Positions 25,812 to 35,759 of a stretch of DNA of 64,000 bases are shown here, one piece after another; within the stretch, counting starts at the first letter, position 1, and each line of letters starts with the position of its first letter. Made by a program: the position numbers and the translations under genes. Below the pieces are notes generated by a model. The model saw only the letters and a program-made list of their open reading frames with translations, did not search any database and was not told the DNA's origin. This DNA comes from Fulvitalea axinellae (GTDB lineage Bacteria; Bacteroidota; Bacteroidia; Cytophagales; Cyclobacteriaceae): positions 4,196,010 through 4,260,009 of the forward strand of contig NZ_AP025314.1 of the NCBI RefSeq assembly GCF_036492835.1. The letters run 5' to 3'.

Positions 25812-26456
25812 ATGAGATACATCCTAACTATCCTGCTCTTAGGTGTCACGTTTTCCTGCACCACTTCAAAGCATTACAATGCCGCAAGGCAATCTAAATC
25901 AATGTCTATTCAAAAAAGTATGCCGGGCACTGAACATCATAAAATGGTGTACGATGTCACGTTACGCATAGCCATTGACGAAATAGACTCCGCAGCCGTC
26001 AGGATAAAGCGAACCGTATACTCGAAAAAGGGAATGATAGTGGAAGCATCGCTCAACAAAACCGTATGTCGAGTGCCCGCCAAGCGGCTTGAGCAAACTC
26101 TCCAACAACTATCCGCTTTGGGAAAAGTACGTTACAAAAACATCGTGGCCAAAGACGTTACAGACACTTACTATGACTTCAAAATACGTTTGGAGAACGC
26201 CCAAAAAGCGAATAACCGGTATTTGGAACTGCTAAAACGGGCCAACAACGTAACCGATATTTTACGCATAGAAAAGGAAGTTGAGCGTTTGACAGAAAAG
26301 ATCGAAACTCTGAAAGCGCGCTTGGATAACTTGGACCGGATGATTGATTACTCCACCATTACCATCGAATATAGCCGAAGGGAAAAACCCGGTTTAATCG
26401 GATATATTGGCGTCGGGTTGTACCATTCCGTAAAGTGGCTATTTGTCAGAAATTAA
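25812..26456 (+). CDS. DUF4349 lipoprotein
   Basis: A 214-residue protein. The signal sequence ends in the lipobox FSCTT (Cys16). The DUF4349 pattern follows: a beta-rich segment (DVTLRIAIDEIDSAAVRI), the RVPAKRLEQ segment, then a long coiled coil (about 125-185) ending DYSTITIEY. A C-terminal hydrophobic stretch may anchor it in the inner membrane. Function of DUF4349 is unknown, though it is thought to act at the envelope. Confidence 0.85.
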   Translation: MRYILTILLLGVTFSCTTSKHYNAARQSKSMSIQKSMPGTEHHKMVYDVTLRIAIDEIDSAAVRIKRTVYSKKGMIVEASLNKTVCRVPAKRLEQTLQQLSALGKVRYKNIVAKDVTDTYYDFKIRLENAQKANNRYLELLKRANNVTDILRIEKEVERLTEKIETLKARLDNLDRMIDYSTITIEYSRREKPGLIGYIGVGLYHSVKWLFVRN

Positions 26457-26481
26457 CTAAAGGGCCATCACCAAAATATAA

Positions 26482-26892
26482 ATGTCGGTAACGATGAAAG
26501 AAATCGAATTTATACTATACGTCGCCGATCAGGAAAAAAGCAAACGCTTCTACGAGCAACTCTTTCAGATGAAACCCAGCTTGGATGTTCCGGGAATGAC
26601 CGAGTTCAGATTATCCGATTCCGTGAAATTAGGCTTAATGCCCGAAAACGGAATCGCAAAAATAATCGGTGAAAAGATGCCTCACCCAAATAAAGGGGCA
26701 GGGATCCCGAGGTGTGAGCTTTACTTAAAAGTAGACGAAGCGAAGGAATACCTGGAAAGAGGCATCAAATTCGGCGGAAATAAAATTGACGATCTGAAAG
26801 ACAGGGATTGGGGAGACAAAGTTGGATATATTTCCGATATAGACGGGCATATAATCGCATTCTGCGAAAGCGTTTCCTCGGAGAGGAATTGA
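26482..26892 (+). CDS. VOC (glyoxalase/bleomycin-resistance) family protein
   Basis: A 136-residue single-domain VOC protein, with FILYVADQEKSKRFYEQLF at the N-terminus and DGHIIAFCES as the last strand. An internal ATG four codons in (26494) is an equally good start. VOC proteins bind a metal and act as isomerases, dioxygenases or antibiotic-binding proteins; the substrate cannot be told here. It is 25 bp downstream of the DUF4349 gene. Confidence 0.85.
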   Translation: MSVTMKEIEFILYVADQEKSKRFYEQLFQMKPSLDVPGMTEFRLSDSVKLGLMPENGIAKIIGEKMPHPNKGAGIPRCELYLKVDEAKEYLERGIKFGGNKIDDLKDRDWGDKVGYISDIDGHIIAFCESVSSERN

Positions 26893-27006
26893 ATATGAAA
26901 ACGGCTTTTCTATCGTTCCCCCTCTACGGTTAGGAAAACGCGTCAACAGGAATATTAATTCGCAACACCATAACCAAACATAGTTATATCGGCTAAACCG
27001 AATCCG

Positions 27007-28038
27007 ATGAAAAAACAAATCCTAAGAGCCGTACTCCTTCTGGGAACCGTTATTTCCTTGTTTTACGTCCCTTGGCCTTTGGTGCGGGCTTGGACTTTGC
27101 CTCTTCCCGAAACCGTCCAGCAACAGACCGAAGAAGCCCTAGACCACGGATTCGAGGGAATAATCGTATACGTGGACGAAGCGGGAAAGTCACCTGAATT
27201 TTTCACGGCGGGCTGGCACGATAGGTACAAAAAAATTCCGGCCAAGCCGGACGCCTTGTTCAAGATAGCCAGCATCAGCAAATTGTATACAGCTGTCGCC
27301 ATAACCAAATTGGTGAAAGAAGGCCGTTTGTCTCTGGACCAAACCCTCGCCGACCATTTTCCGGAATTGGCAGGAAAAATAGAGAATGCCAAGAAAATCA
27401 CGTTGCGGATGATGGTTCGCCACCGGAGCGGGATTCCGAATTATACCGATACCCACCATTACTGGGAAGCTCCCAAAGATACCAACAAAGAAAAGCTGGA
27501 ACTTGTCCTCGGTTTGCCAGCCAACTTCGTCCCAGATACCGATTACGAATACAGCAATACGAACTATCTGTTGTTAGCCGAAATTATGGACAAAGTCTTG
27601 GGCTACGGCCACCACCGATATATCAAGGAGAATATACTGAAGCCACTGGGGCTAAACAATACTTTTGCGTCACTGAAAGAGGTGGATTTGGATAAGGTCA
27701 TGAGCGGATACCACGTAGGCTATCACGCCGACCTAAAAACCGACAAACACGGAATGCTGGCTACCGCCGAAGACGTAGGCAAGTTTATCAGGGCACTGAA
27801 CGACGGCTCGGTATTTAGGGAAGGCGAACGGGAGATTTATTCCTCCATCTACGCTTTTGAACACACCGGCCTAGTCCCTGGCTACCAAAGCATAGCCAAA
27901 TACCATAAAGACCTAGACACCGTCGTGATTCAGTTTACCAACACCACGTATTTTGAAGGATACCACTGGAACCTTTCGGAGATTGTTTATAGGCGGATCG
28001 TGAAGATATTAAGAAGTAGAAATAACAGTAAAGTATAG
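27007..28038 (+). CDS. Serine hydrolase of the beta-lactamase family (class C-like)
   Basis: A 343-residue protein with an N-terminal signal or anchor helix. The active-site S-x-x-K is S89-I-S-K, Y-x-N is Y182-S-N, and a third motif H-T-G lies near residue 290. Such proteins include D-aminopeptidases, esterases and penicillin-binding-like enzymes; true beta-lactamase activity is not implied. It stands alone in the plus-strand gene run. Confidence 0.88.
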   Translation: MKKQILRAVLLLGTVISLFYVPWPLVRAWTLPLPETVQQQTEEALDHGFEGIIVYVDEAGKSPEFFTAGWHDRYKKIPAKPDALFKIASISKLYTAVAITKLVKEGRLSLDQTLADHFPELAGKIENAKKITLRMMVRHRSGIPNYTDTHHYWEAPKDTNKEKLELVLGLPANFVPDTDYEYSNTNYLLLAEIMDKVLGYGHHRYIKENILKPLGLNNTFASLKEVDLDKVMSGYHVGYHADLKTDKHGMLATAEDVGKFIRALNDGSVFREGEREIYSSIYAFEHTGLVPGYQSIAKYHKDLDTVVIQFTNTTYFEGYHWNLSEIVYRRIVKILRSRNNSKV

Positions 28039-28067
28039 ATGCTCTAACCTTCCATATTAATCGTTCA

Positions 28068-28520
28068 ATGTCCGTGACAGACCCTGATATAAAAAAGATA
28101 ACGCTCGATGGCCAAGAGCTTTTTTGCCCAACCTCAAAGCAGTGGGTACAGATCCTAAACGAAGGAAAATTCTATAACCACAATGTTTTTCAAACCGATT
28201 TATTGAGATATAAGATTGAAAGAAATGCTCAATACCCAGAGTTAAAAAGTTGTCTGAGCGTATACAATGGACGCATGCTTTTTATCGAACTATTAAAAAT
28301 AGAAAGTGATCTCATCAGAGTGTTTGTAGAAAGTGTTATCTGTGAAACATGCAAAAACAAAGCTCTGATATCTGCAACTCCTGGTGTTTCCGATTTATAC
28401 ATTGGCCTTAGCAACCCGAAACAGGCGAGAGAAAAAGGGTATAAACATAAAAACCAAAGATGTAAATACTGCAACAACGTTTACGAACGGAGATACACTG
28501 TATGGCAGAAATATGAGTGA
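28068..28520 (+). CDS. Hypothetical protein with two CxxC pairs
   Basis: A 150-residue protein I do not recognise. A C-terminal zinc-ribbon-like module is suggested by C-E-T-C (near 110) and C-K-Y-C (near 136). There is no signal sequence, so it is probably cytoplasmic. It follows the serine hydrolase by 30 bp. Confidence 0.55.
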   Translation: MSVTDPDIKKITLDGQELFCPTSKQWVQILNEGKFYNHNVFQTDLLRYKIERNAQYPELKSCLSVYNGRMLFIELLKIESDLIRVFVESVICETCKNKALISATPGVSDLYIGLSNPKQAREKGYKHKNQRCKYCNNVYERRYTVWQKYE

Positions 28521-28592
28521 GCTCCCTTCTACGGCCCTTTCTTCATATCCAGAATATTCACTCGCAGGTTTCCGAAAAACAACCCCATAATC

Positions 28593-29090
28593 ATGGAAGA
28601 AAAACTCGCTAAGCTTTTCGGTTTGAATGATGAGAATTGGCTAAAGCACGCCAACCCCAAAAGCGTATGGACCCGGGCCCCTTTGCTCCCTTTTATTGTA
28701 TTGGCTATTTGGAGCAAAGAATGGATCGGCATTTGGTGTCTGGCTCCGCTAACCACACTTTTTATATGGACCATAATCAACCCCTCGTTTTTTCCTGCAC
28801 CGAAGACCACCAACAACTGGGCATCAAAAGCCGTATTGGGCGAAAAAATATGGATCAACAGAAAGAAAACCCCGATACCCACACATCACAACCGAGCGAT
28901 CAACATCCTCGTTTCGGTACAGCTTACAGGCCTTGTCCTAATCATTATCGGGATATACCAGCTAAACCCGTGGCAGGCAATTTCGGGCACCATATGCGTG
29001 TTTTTGGGCAAAATGTGGTTTTTGGATAGGACTGTCTGGATTTTTGAAGATATGAAAGATAATCCGGAGTACAGCAACCTTCTTTTTTAG
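28593..29090 (+). CDS. DUF6653-like membrane protein
   Basis: A 165-residue protein with about four membrane helices and the characteristic start LAKLFGLNDENWLKHANPKSVWTR, then NPSFFP and W..KAVLGEKIW. This fits a small membrane family found in many bacteria with no known function. An AT-rich gap of 72 bp precedes it. Confidence 0.7.
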   Translation: MEEKLAKLFGLNDENWLKHANPKSVWTRAPLLPFIVLAIWSKEWIGIWCLAPLTTLFIWTIINPSFFPAPKTTNNWASKAVLGEKIWINRKKTPIPTHHNRAINILVSVQLTGLVLIIIGIYQLNPWQAISGTICVFLGKMWFLDRTVWIFEDMKDNPEYSNLLF

Positions 29091-29165
29091 GGCTAAACTG
29101 GTTTAACAGCCCAAATGCCCACGAGAACCGGTTTATAGTCGAAGAAAAAACTTTAAGCAAGCGAT

Positions 29166-29618
29166 ATGTCCCGAAAAAATGAATTTCAAAATATAGCGAA
29201 CGGTCTCGTCTGTTCTTTTATCAGCAGAAATAACGACGTCGATGGATACTGGGGTATTGGAAAACTGTATTCCCATATGCTCAACTCCGGGACAATGAGG
29301 CTAAAAATCGATTTCGTCAAACAAAAAATAGATCCAGCTAATCAGGAGTTCGCTTTTTTGATTTCAAAATACTCTGAATGGATATCTCGACAGATAAAGA
29401 AAAAACGATTGCGACCAAGTTTTTTTAAGAGCGCTGAACTGACCCTAACAGGATACCCGAACGAACCAATCGCAAGGTACGGTAACATTGCCCCAAACAA
29501 AGTGCACTGTAAAATGATAATCACTGACGACAGAAATAAGAAATATATAAGCGAAGTCAACACTTGGTGCCGTGAACATAATCCCGCTAAGGAATCCCGA
29601 ATCCTCAGACAATATTAG
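29166..29618 (+). CDS. Hypothetical protein
   Basis: A 150-residue, basic, soluble protein that I do not recognise. It has the segment NEFQNIANGLVCSFISRNNDVDGYWGIGKLY near its start, which looks conserved in style. No membrane segment or metal motif is visible. It belongs to the plus-strand run of unrelated small genes. Confidence 0.5.
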   Translation: MSRKNEFQNIANGLVCSFISRNNDVDGYWGIGKLYSHMLNSGTMRLKIDFVKQKIDPANQEFAFLISKYSEWISRQIKKKRLRPSFFKSAELTLTGYPNEPIARYGNIAPNKVHCKMIITDDRNKKYISEVNTWCREHNPAKESRILRQY

Positions 29619-29691
29619 AAGGAACAATACTCTGTCTGAGCTTTTAGTCATTTAGAATTTCTAGCACTCCACTTTTTTAAATCCTGAAAAA

Positions 29692-29931
29692 ATGACCTCA
29701 CCTTCAGGGCCCAATAAGCCATCCATTAAAAAAAATACCAAGAAATATACTTTCATCGGTGTCGTAATAGTAATCGTATCTGTACTTCAGTTACTGCATC
29801 GCACTTACTCGTTCCAAAAGAAAAAAGAACGAGTAAGACAAGAAGAACAGATTATGTCCAGCTCTATGGAATCTATCAGAGACACACTGCAGGCGAAGAT
29901 CGATTCAATTAAAGCTACTACAACAGAATAG
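29692..29931 (+). CDS. Small membrane protein
   Basis: A 79-residue frame with one membrane helix (about 23-40) flanked by lysine-rich ends and a charged C-terminal helix. It has a good ATG but no recognised family. The short length makes it less certain than its neighbours. Confidence 0.4.
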   Translation: MTSPSGPNKPSIKKNTKKYTFIGVVIVIVSVLQLLHRTYSFQKKKERVRQEEQIMSSSMESIRDTLQAKIDSIKATTTE

Positions 29932-30028
29932 TACTTTTCCCCAGACCTATAAATACAAAAACTTCCAAATAGTTTTATTATATTATTTTTCATTCCACAC
30001 AAGACTGTACCACAAATAACTCTTTACG

Positions 30029-31309
30029 ATGAGACCATTTTTAAATATCTCACTCTTCTTTTTTATTATACTTTTTGGATGTAATCCACAGAAAAAAGAA
30101 ACGCTCAACCAATTCAGCGCACAAGTTGACACGCTGGTGCTGAAAACGAACAAAGCGAAAGGTTATGGCATGCTGAACTATTCCGTCGCTTACGGAATTG
30201 TAACGCAAGACACGGCCGATCACCGTGAATTTCCAGTAATTTACCCCGAAAACCTCCATGACATAAAAATCGCAAGTGCGCGGATTGACACTAAACCAGC
30301 CCGATACAAAAGACTCAAAAAGAATAATTCGGAGTATCTTCCAAAATTTCTCGTGAAGAACTTCCCACAGAATATTGATACGGCGAACTTACCCACAACC
30401 GAGGAGAATACGATAAATATACTATTGGCGAAAAGAGACGGAAAAAAAGTATTCGTTGTTGACGAAAATAACAATCAGGACTTCAGGGACGACTCTGTCC
30501 GGCTACTCAAAAATTATGATTACAAACGGCCTGAACTTATAAAATGCCAATACAGCATCTATAACGGATCCAAGCTAACCAAAACCTCCGGCTGGATTAA
30601 TACAGGCGGAGATCCCTTGATGTTTTCAGTGGCGCACCATTTGGAATCGTCATTTTCCATTGGCAACAACACCTATAAAATTGAAGCCGTAAACGGAGGG
30701 CCATTTTTTCGCTTCTGTTTCGAAAACCCGATGCTGGCGCTTGTTAGCCAAAACGGCGTACAGAAAGATTCCGTGGTTACCAGCGAGATTATCGAAAAGG
30801 GGGAATACCTGAAATTGGGCGACAGTTTTTTCAGATTGGAAAACGTTTCGAATGACGGCAGTTTGGTTACGCTGATAAAAGAGAAAGACATAAGCGACAA
30901 AATCGGGACGCAAGTCGGGTTTATGGCCCCCGATTTTGAAAGCCGGACAATCGACGGAGATTCGGTCCGTTCGGAAGACTTTAAGGGGAAATATTTATTG
31001 GTAGCTAATCTAACCGCTTGCGGTGACCGTGAGGAAAATTACGGATACTTTAAGGACCTAAAACAAAAATACGGATCCAGCTTTGATATTGTCGGGGTGG
31101 AAAATTCACGGGAATCTCTCAAACAGCTTATCAAAAAGCTGAGCCTAGACGGAAAGTTTATAATTGCGGAAGACAATCCGAGCATGCGAAAAAACTACAG
31201 GGAAGATTTCAGTTCCAGAACCTGCTTCCTTATTAATCCACAAGGAAAAATAGCCGACAAATTCGAACTGAGCGCTTGGAAGGCAACATTATCAAAGCAC
31301 TTTGAATAG
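30029..31309 (+). CDS. TlpA/AhpC-like lipoprotein without CxxC
   Basis: A 426-residue protein with a lipoprotein signal (FGCNP, Cys14). The first 285 residues are a domain I do not recognise. The C-terminal 140 residues have the peroxiredoxin/TlpA layout: GFMAPDFESRTIDGDSVRSEDFKGKYLLVANL, and later FLINPQGKI. The redox-active CxxC is absent; TACGDRE occupies that place with one cysteine. It is probably anchored in the outer or inner membrane with an unusual or no redox role. Confidence 0.7.
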   Translation: MRPFLNISLFFFIILFGCNPQKKETLNQFSAQVDTLVLKTNKAKGYGMLNYSVAYGIVTQDTADHREFPVIYPENLHDIKIASARIDTKPARYKRLKKNNSEYLPKFLVKNFPQNIDTANLPTTEENTINILLAKRDGKKVFVVDENNNQDFRDDSVRLLKNYDYKRPELIKCQYSIYNGSKLTKTSGWINTGGDPLMFSVAHHLESSFSIGNNTYKIEAVNGGPFFRFCFENPMLALVSQNGVQKDSVVTSEIIEKGEYLKLGDSFFRLENVSNDGSLVTLIKEKDISDKIGTQVGFMAPDFESRTIDGDSVRSEDFKGKYLLVANLTACGDREENYGYFKDLKQKYGSSFDIVGVENSRESLKQLIKKLSLDGKFIIAEDNPSMRKNYREDFSSRTCFLINPQGKIADKFELSAWKATLSKHFE

Positions 31310-31527
31310 GTCGTTCCGCGGGCTGGCGTCACCGAGTTTTACTTCTGTTGGCTTTTGTATGGAGACTTTCCATCCTAAGCTTTTAGGAATAGATCCTCTT
31401 TTTAACCGTGCCTTGTTTTAAGTTTCTAAAGTATATACATTGCGGGTTCTTGATTGATTTTTATCAACTATCCGCAAAACCCCATTTTGGGCTATAATCG
31501 GGTATTTTTGGAACTCTATCGCATATA

Positions 31528-31956
31528 ATGGAAATCGCTTTTTTCCCAAACAAATTACTTAGAGGCTTTATAAAAGACGTTGGTGTCCGGTATGATTTTA
31601 ACGTACTGGCCAGCAATATCCTGCTTCTGGTTATCTTTTTGGTGCTAAAAGATTCCTTTTTAGAGTTAATCGGTTTGGTTCCGCATTTTTGTCTTATAGA
31701 CCGCCTATTCGGAGTGGAATGCCCCGTATGCGGTACGACAAGAGCCTTTTGCGAAATGTCAAAGGGCAACTTCGCCGGCGCTTGGTCCCTGAATCCCACA
31801 AGTTTGGCCGTGGCCACGTTTTTTCTCATACAAATACCCCTGAGAACGATGGCCTTGGTCAAGAAAGACTATTCGATAAAAATCACACTCTTTTCGAAAT
31901 ACTTTAGCCAGCTGATTCTGGCGATTATTATAATTAATTGGTTAATAAATTTTTAG
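31528..31956 (+). CDS. DUF2752 membrane protein
   Basis: A 142-residue protein with the DUF2752 signature CPVCGTTRAFCEMSKGNFAGAWSLNP (near residues 65-90) between membrane helices. Function of the family is unknown. The next small gene starts 14 bp after its stop and carries a zinc ribbon and a membrane helix; such pairs are common with DUF2752. Confidence 0.85.
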   Translation: MEIAFFPNKLLRGFIKDVGVRYDFNVLASNILLLVIFLVLKDSFLELIGLVPHFCLIDRLFGVECPVCGTTRAFCEMSKGNFAGAWSLNPTSLAVATFFLIQIPLRTMALVKKDYSIKITLFSKYFSQLILAIIIINWLINF

Positions 31957-31970
31957 TTAAGTAGTAAATC

Positions 31971-32138
31971 ATGGCTGTAATTTCTTGTCCAAAATGTAGT
32001 AAACCTACAAAAAGAGGCGGTTTCGCCACTTGGCAAATCATCGTTGCTATTTGTTTTTTCCCACTCGGCCTGTTGGCGCTATTAGCGGGGCGTAAACCCA
32101 GTATTTGCCACAGTTGCGGATTTTCTTGGGAAGGCTAA
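31971..32138 (+). CDS. Small zinc-ribbon membrane protein
   Basis: A 55-residue gene. Cysteines 6 and 9 (CPKC) and 46 and 49 (CHSC) flank a single membrane hairpin or helix (about 21-40). It begins 14 bp after the DUF2752 stop with a clean ATG and is followed by a terminator, which supports a two-gene operon. Function unknown. Confidence 0.65.
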   Translation: MAVISCPKCSKPTKRGGFATWQIIVAICFFPLGLLALLAGRKPSICHSCGFSWEG

Positions 32139-32184
32139 GGCCCTTAAGTTAACGGGACCTTTTCCGTAAACGAAAAACTGACCG

Positions 32185-32217
32185 AACGCGGACCTCAATA
32201 GCGGAGTTCGCGTTTTT
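32185..32217 (+). terminator. Terminator after the DUF2752 / zinc-ribbon pair
   Basis: AACGCG (32185-32190) pairs with CGCGTT (32209-32214) and is followed by a T run to 32217. Confidence 0.6.
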
Positions 32218-32285
32218 GTTTATTCCCCTATATCACTTTCGCAAGGCCCGACCGTACTCCGCCAATCATTTGCCAAATACCAAGA

Positions 32286-33680
32286 ATGGAAAAATACTCT
32301 GAACAGATAAAGCGAATAAAATCGAAACTGCCAAAGGCAGCCAAAGCCGATCCGGACCTAAAAGTGTTTGGCGCCGACAGTCACAACTATTCCTTGGGAT
32401 CGCCCGCCAATGCGGAAGATGTGATGGCTTTCGAAAAAAAATATTCCGTCAGCCTGCCCGATTGTTTCAAGGCTTTTATCCTACAAGTGGGCAATGGCGG
32501 TAGCGGTTTCCAAACATCAGGCGCCGGGCCGTTTTACGGCATATATCCTTTCGATAAAGGTGTGGGATATCTGATGTACGACGATATCGAAATGTACCTC
32601 AAAAAAGATTGTACGCTTTGGCCTGGCATCACCGACGAGGATTGGGAAAAAATCAGCGAAAAAGCCGAAAGCGACGACATCTCGGACGATGAGTACGAGG
32701 AAGAAATCGGCCGTATTTATGGCGGTATTTTGCCCATTGGCTCCCAAGGTTGTACTTACCTCCACGGTATGGTTCTGGCCGGAAAATATCGGGGAAAAGT
32801 GGTGAATATGGATATGGATTTCCAGAAGCCGCGCTTTACTTTCGAAGACAATTTTTTGGATTGGTACGAAAGGTGGCTCGATGAAGTCATCTCCGGAGAC
32901 CTTATCTGCGATACGGCGAGCTGGTTTGGGTACACCATGGGCGGGCCAGAAGAAAAACTTCTGGAAACGTTTCGCCACAGCGCCGATAAGAATACCAAAA
33001 TTGAAGCGCTTTATGGGTTGTTGCGAAAAAAACAGCTGAGCCCTTCCGTATTGGATACCATTAGCCAAACGATGGAAAACGCCGAGGGCGATATTTACAG
33101 ACTATCACTCCAGATTATAGTCAAAAACAAACATCCGAAGTGGAAAAGTTATTTGGCCGAAGCTGGCGAAAAGGACCTCTTGGCTACTTTTAAATTTATC
33201 TACTGGTACGACGAGCCTAATATTTCCGACTGGAAAGAATTTACGGTCAGTCTAATGCCAAGAGTTACCGAACCGGACACTTTCCGCTTCCTCACTTATA
33301 TTCTTCAAGGATGCGCTTTCGATTACGGAAAACTAATCGCCGGGTTTATAAAAAACGAAAATGAGGAAATCAGATCAACAGCCGTCTATTCGCTCGGAAA
33401 ACTGATGAAAAAGGAAGATTATCTGGAAACCTTTATTCTGGGATTGAACGACCGTTCGAACCAAGTGGTACACTCTTCGCTTCAAGCCTTGTCCGGCGTA
33501 AAAAACAATAAGCTTCTGCCTCACTACGAGAATATAGCGCTCAGATTCCCCGTCGAAAAAGATTATATCTTGACTAATCTGGAATACAGACTATCAGAAT
33601 TCGGGATAGACCTAAAACAGCTCAGGAAAGCGAACCAGGAAAAGTTTCGACAAAATCAGATAAATAACCAAAAGCGATAA
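32286..33680 (+). CDS. SMI1/KNR4-domain protein with HEAT-like repeats
   Basis: A 464-residue soluble protein. The N-terminal 200 residues fit SMI1/KNR4 (VMAFEKKYSVSLPDCFKAFILQVGNGG, then a GIYPF strand). The C-terminal half is made of short helical repeats like HEAT/armadillo, for example EIRSTAVYSLGKLMKKEDY. SMI1/KNR4 proteins often act as immunity proteins against polymorphic toxins, but no toxin gene is adjacent. Fusion with helical repeats is also known in these families. Confidence 0.75.
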   Translation: MEKYSEQIKRIKSKLPKAAKADPDLKVFGADSHNYSLGSPANAEDVMAFEKKYSVSLPDCFKAFILQVGNGGSGFQTSGAGPFYGIYPFDKGVGYLMYDDIEMYLKKDCTLWPGITDEDWEKISEKAESDDISDDEYEEEIGRIYGGILPIGSQGCTYLHGMVLAGKYRGKVVNMDMDFQKPRFTFEDNFLDWYERWLDEVISGDLICDTASWFGYTMGGPEEKLLETFRHSADKNTKIEALYGLLRKKQLSPSVLDTISQTMENAEGDIYRLSLQIIVKNKHPKWKSYLAEAGEKDLLATFKFIYWYDEPNISDWKEFTVSLMPRVTEPDTFRFLTYILQGCAFDYGKLIAGFIKNENEEIRSTAVYSLGKLMKKEDYLETFILGLNDRSNQVVHSSLQALSGVKNNKLLPHYENIALRFPVEKDYILTNLEYRLSEFGIDLKQLRKANQEKFRQNQINNQKR

Positions 33681-33806
33681 CGCATTATCTATTCCCCAAA
33701 AAAGATTGTCTATAACAAAAGAAATAAAGACCTTAACTTCTATCAGAATACCGAACCCAATCCTTAAGCCATTAAAGCCGGACAATTACGGCCATACCAA
33801 AAACCG

Positions 33807-34451
33807 ATGAAAGCGAAACTGATAATCGCCCTCCTGTTTTTATTGATCTCGGGCACCGGCGTAGCGAAAAGTGGCGACCGGTATATTTTCTTTATCCATA
33901 ACCGATTTCTGGAAACCCACGGACTTGATGAACTCCACCCGACGTTTGGCAGAATGGAATACCGGGAAATTTTATCGGAATTTAAGAACAGCGGATTTAA
34001 GGTCATTAGCGAAATCAGAAACGGGAACGTAAATGCCCGGGAATACGCCATCGGTGTTACGGAACAAATTGACAGCTTGATCCGAAGCGGAGTCAAACCG
34101 AGCGAAATAACGGTCGTCGGGACTTCAAAAGGAGGATATATAGCCCAATACGTATCGACATTCGCCAATAACCCGGATTTGAATTTCGTTTTTGTCGCAT
34201 GTTTCCAAAACAGTGACATCGAAGACATTCCGGAGATTAACTTTTGTGGAAATATCCTTACGATTTACGAAAAATCGGATCCGTTCGGAGTCTCAGCCTT
34301 GGAACGAAAAGAAACTTCGGCTTGTGATATCCGCCATTTTGAAGAAATAAAACTGAATACTGGCATGGGACACGGTTTTTTGTTCAAGCCATTTAAAGAA
34401 TGGATCGTCCCGACCGTGAAATGGGCAAACGGGAACTATAAAGTGAACTGA
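33807..34451 (+). CDS. Exported alpha/beta hydrolase
   Basis: A 214-residue protein with a signal sequence (1-20). The nucleophile elbow is G-T-S-K-G-G (Ser107), and the likely His is in GMGHGF near residue 193; an Asp lies in YEKSDPFG. It resembles the small periplasmic hydrolases of Bacteroidota with no assigned substrate. Confidence 0.75.
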   Translation: MKAKLIIALLFLLISGTGVAKSGDRYIFFIHNRFLETHGLDELHPTFGRMEYREILSEFKNSGFKVISEIRNGNVNAREYAIGVTEQIDSLIRSGVKPSEITVVGTSKGGYIAQYVSTFANNPDLNFVFVACFQNSDIEDIPEINFCGNILTIYEKSDPFGVSALERKETSACDIRHFEEIKLNTGMGHGFLFKPFKEWIVPTVKWANGNYKVN

Positions 34452-34503
34452 CTTCGATCCACAGACAAATCAATACCATCTACGATTTTTTAAAACCGAA
34501 TTA

Positions 34504-35742
34504 ATGCTAACCGTAACGGGCAAAACATACGAGGAGATCCATATTGAATTCCTGAAAGAACGAAAGAGTTTTCTATCACGCAAAGAGCGTAGAGATCAGA
34601 TCCGGGCCAAACTTTCCGAGAAAGAGCGGGAAGCGCTGGACAATAATTTCAGCGCTCTGTTTATGAAGATAGTTTACGAAGGAGCGGAAAATGTGGACGA
34701 GCTGGAGGATATGCTTGAACGAGGAGCGACAACCACAGCCTTTGAGGACTATGAACTGACGAGTCAACCAAATTTGGCGAAAGCCCTTCGGGAATGGCTA
34801 ATATATAAAACCGAGGAAGGAATCGAATTGCCGGATACGGTGGCCAAAGCGCTGAACATAACCGTAGAAGCGGGGGACGCTTTTCTCACCAATCGGTTTT
34901 ATGTGGGCAATGGCGGGGACACTCTAATCCATTTAATATTTTACGAATACTTCAGGGCGTTTTATTTGCCCAACCACCCCGATAATCCAGAAACCAAGAA
35001 AAGAAGCGATTTTGCCGAACAACTATTATACAAAATAACCGCACAGGCGGGGAGTTCTTACGAATTCTGGTCTAAGTTTATTTTCGATATCGGATTTCAT
35101 TATACGCACTACGTAAATAACGGAGGAAAGCACCATGAGCGAAACCTGCTTCGCTTTTACACCTATTGTTTTCTATACCATAGCGGTGGTTTTTTCCAGC
35201 GTTTTTTTAACGAATACGAAAGCCATTATTCAAAAATCGAATCCTTTACAGCACTGCTCGTAAAAATCGTTTTGAGTGCGGAATCGTTGCGCGCTGACCT
35301 ATTGCAATACGCCGACGCGAGGAAAGGTATTTTCTCAAGGCGTTTTGACCTTAGCCATTACAATTCTGTTCTCAAAGACGAGATTGACAAGGTAATCGGC
35401 ATAATGCTATCTACGGCATCAAACAGGAAAATAATATGCCAGGCCATTAATGATTCAAAGTGGCTCCGAAAGCAATTCCTGAATTCCCCAAAAAGTATTT
35501 TCAGAATAGCGCGGGAAAAGACCATGCTCAAAATCTTCCTGAAAAAGGAAAGGCAAGCGCTTTTGGAACTAAGGGACAATAACGGGAACGACTTGCTATT
35601 GCACACGCTAAAACTGAAGGGAAAAACCGAAAACAATATAAAACTATTGCTCGGCCACGGCTTTGGTTTGGATACTGTCGATAATCACGGGAATTCCGCC
35701 AGATCTATTCTTGAAACAAGAAAAGACCTTACGATACCATAA
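34504..35742 (+). CDS. Hypothetical protein with ankyrin-like C-terminus
   Basis: A 412-residue soluble protein. Most of it is helical and not recognised. The last 60 residues (ELRDNNGNDLLLHTLKLKG and later LLLGHGFGLDTVDNHGNSA) look like one and a half ankyrin repeats. A truncated ankyrin gene also occurs at 42.3 kb; the two are not close copies. Confidence 0.55.
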   Translation: MLTVTGKTYEEIHIEFLKERKSFLSRKERRDQIRAKLSEKEREALDNNFSALFMKIVYEGAENVDELEDMLERGATTTAFEDYELTSQPNLAKALREWLIYKTEEGIELPDTVAKALNITVEAGDAFLTNRFYVGNGGDTLIHLIFYEYFRAFYLPNHPDNPETKKRSDFAEQLLYKITAQAGSSYEFWSKFIFDIGFHYTHYVNNGGKHHERNLLRFYTYCFLYHSGGFFQRFFNEYESHYSKIESFTALLVKIVLSAESLRADLLQYADARKGIFSRRFDLSHYNSVLKDEIDKVIGIMLSTASNRKIICQAINDSKWLRKQFLNSPKSIFRIAREKTMLKIFLKKERQALLELRDNNGNDLLLHTLKLKGKTENNIKLLLGHGFGLDTVDNHGNSARSILETRKDLTIP

Positions 35743-35759
35743 AACACTCGATAACTCAA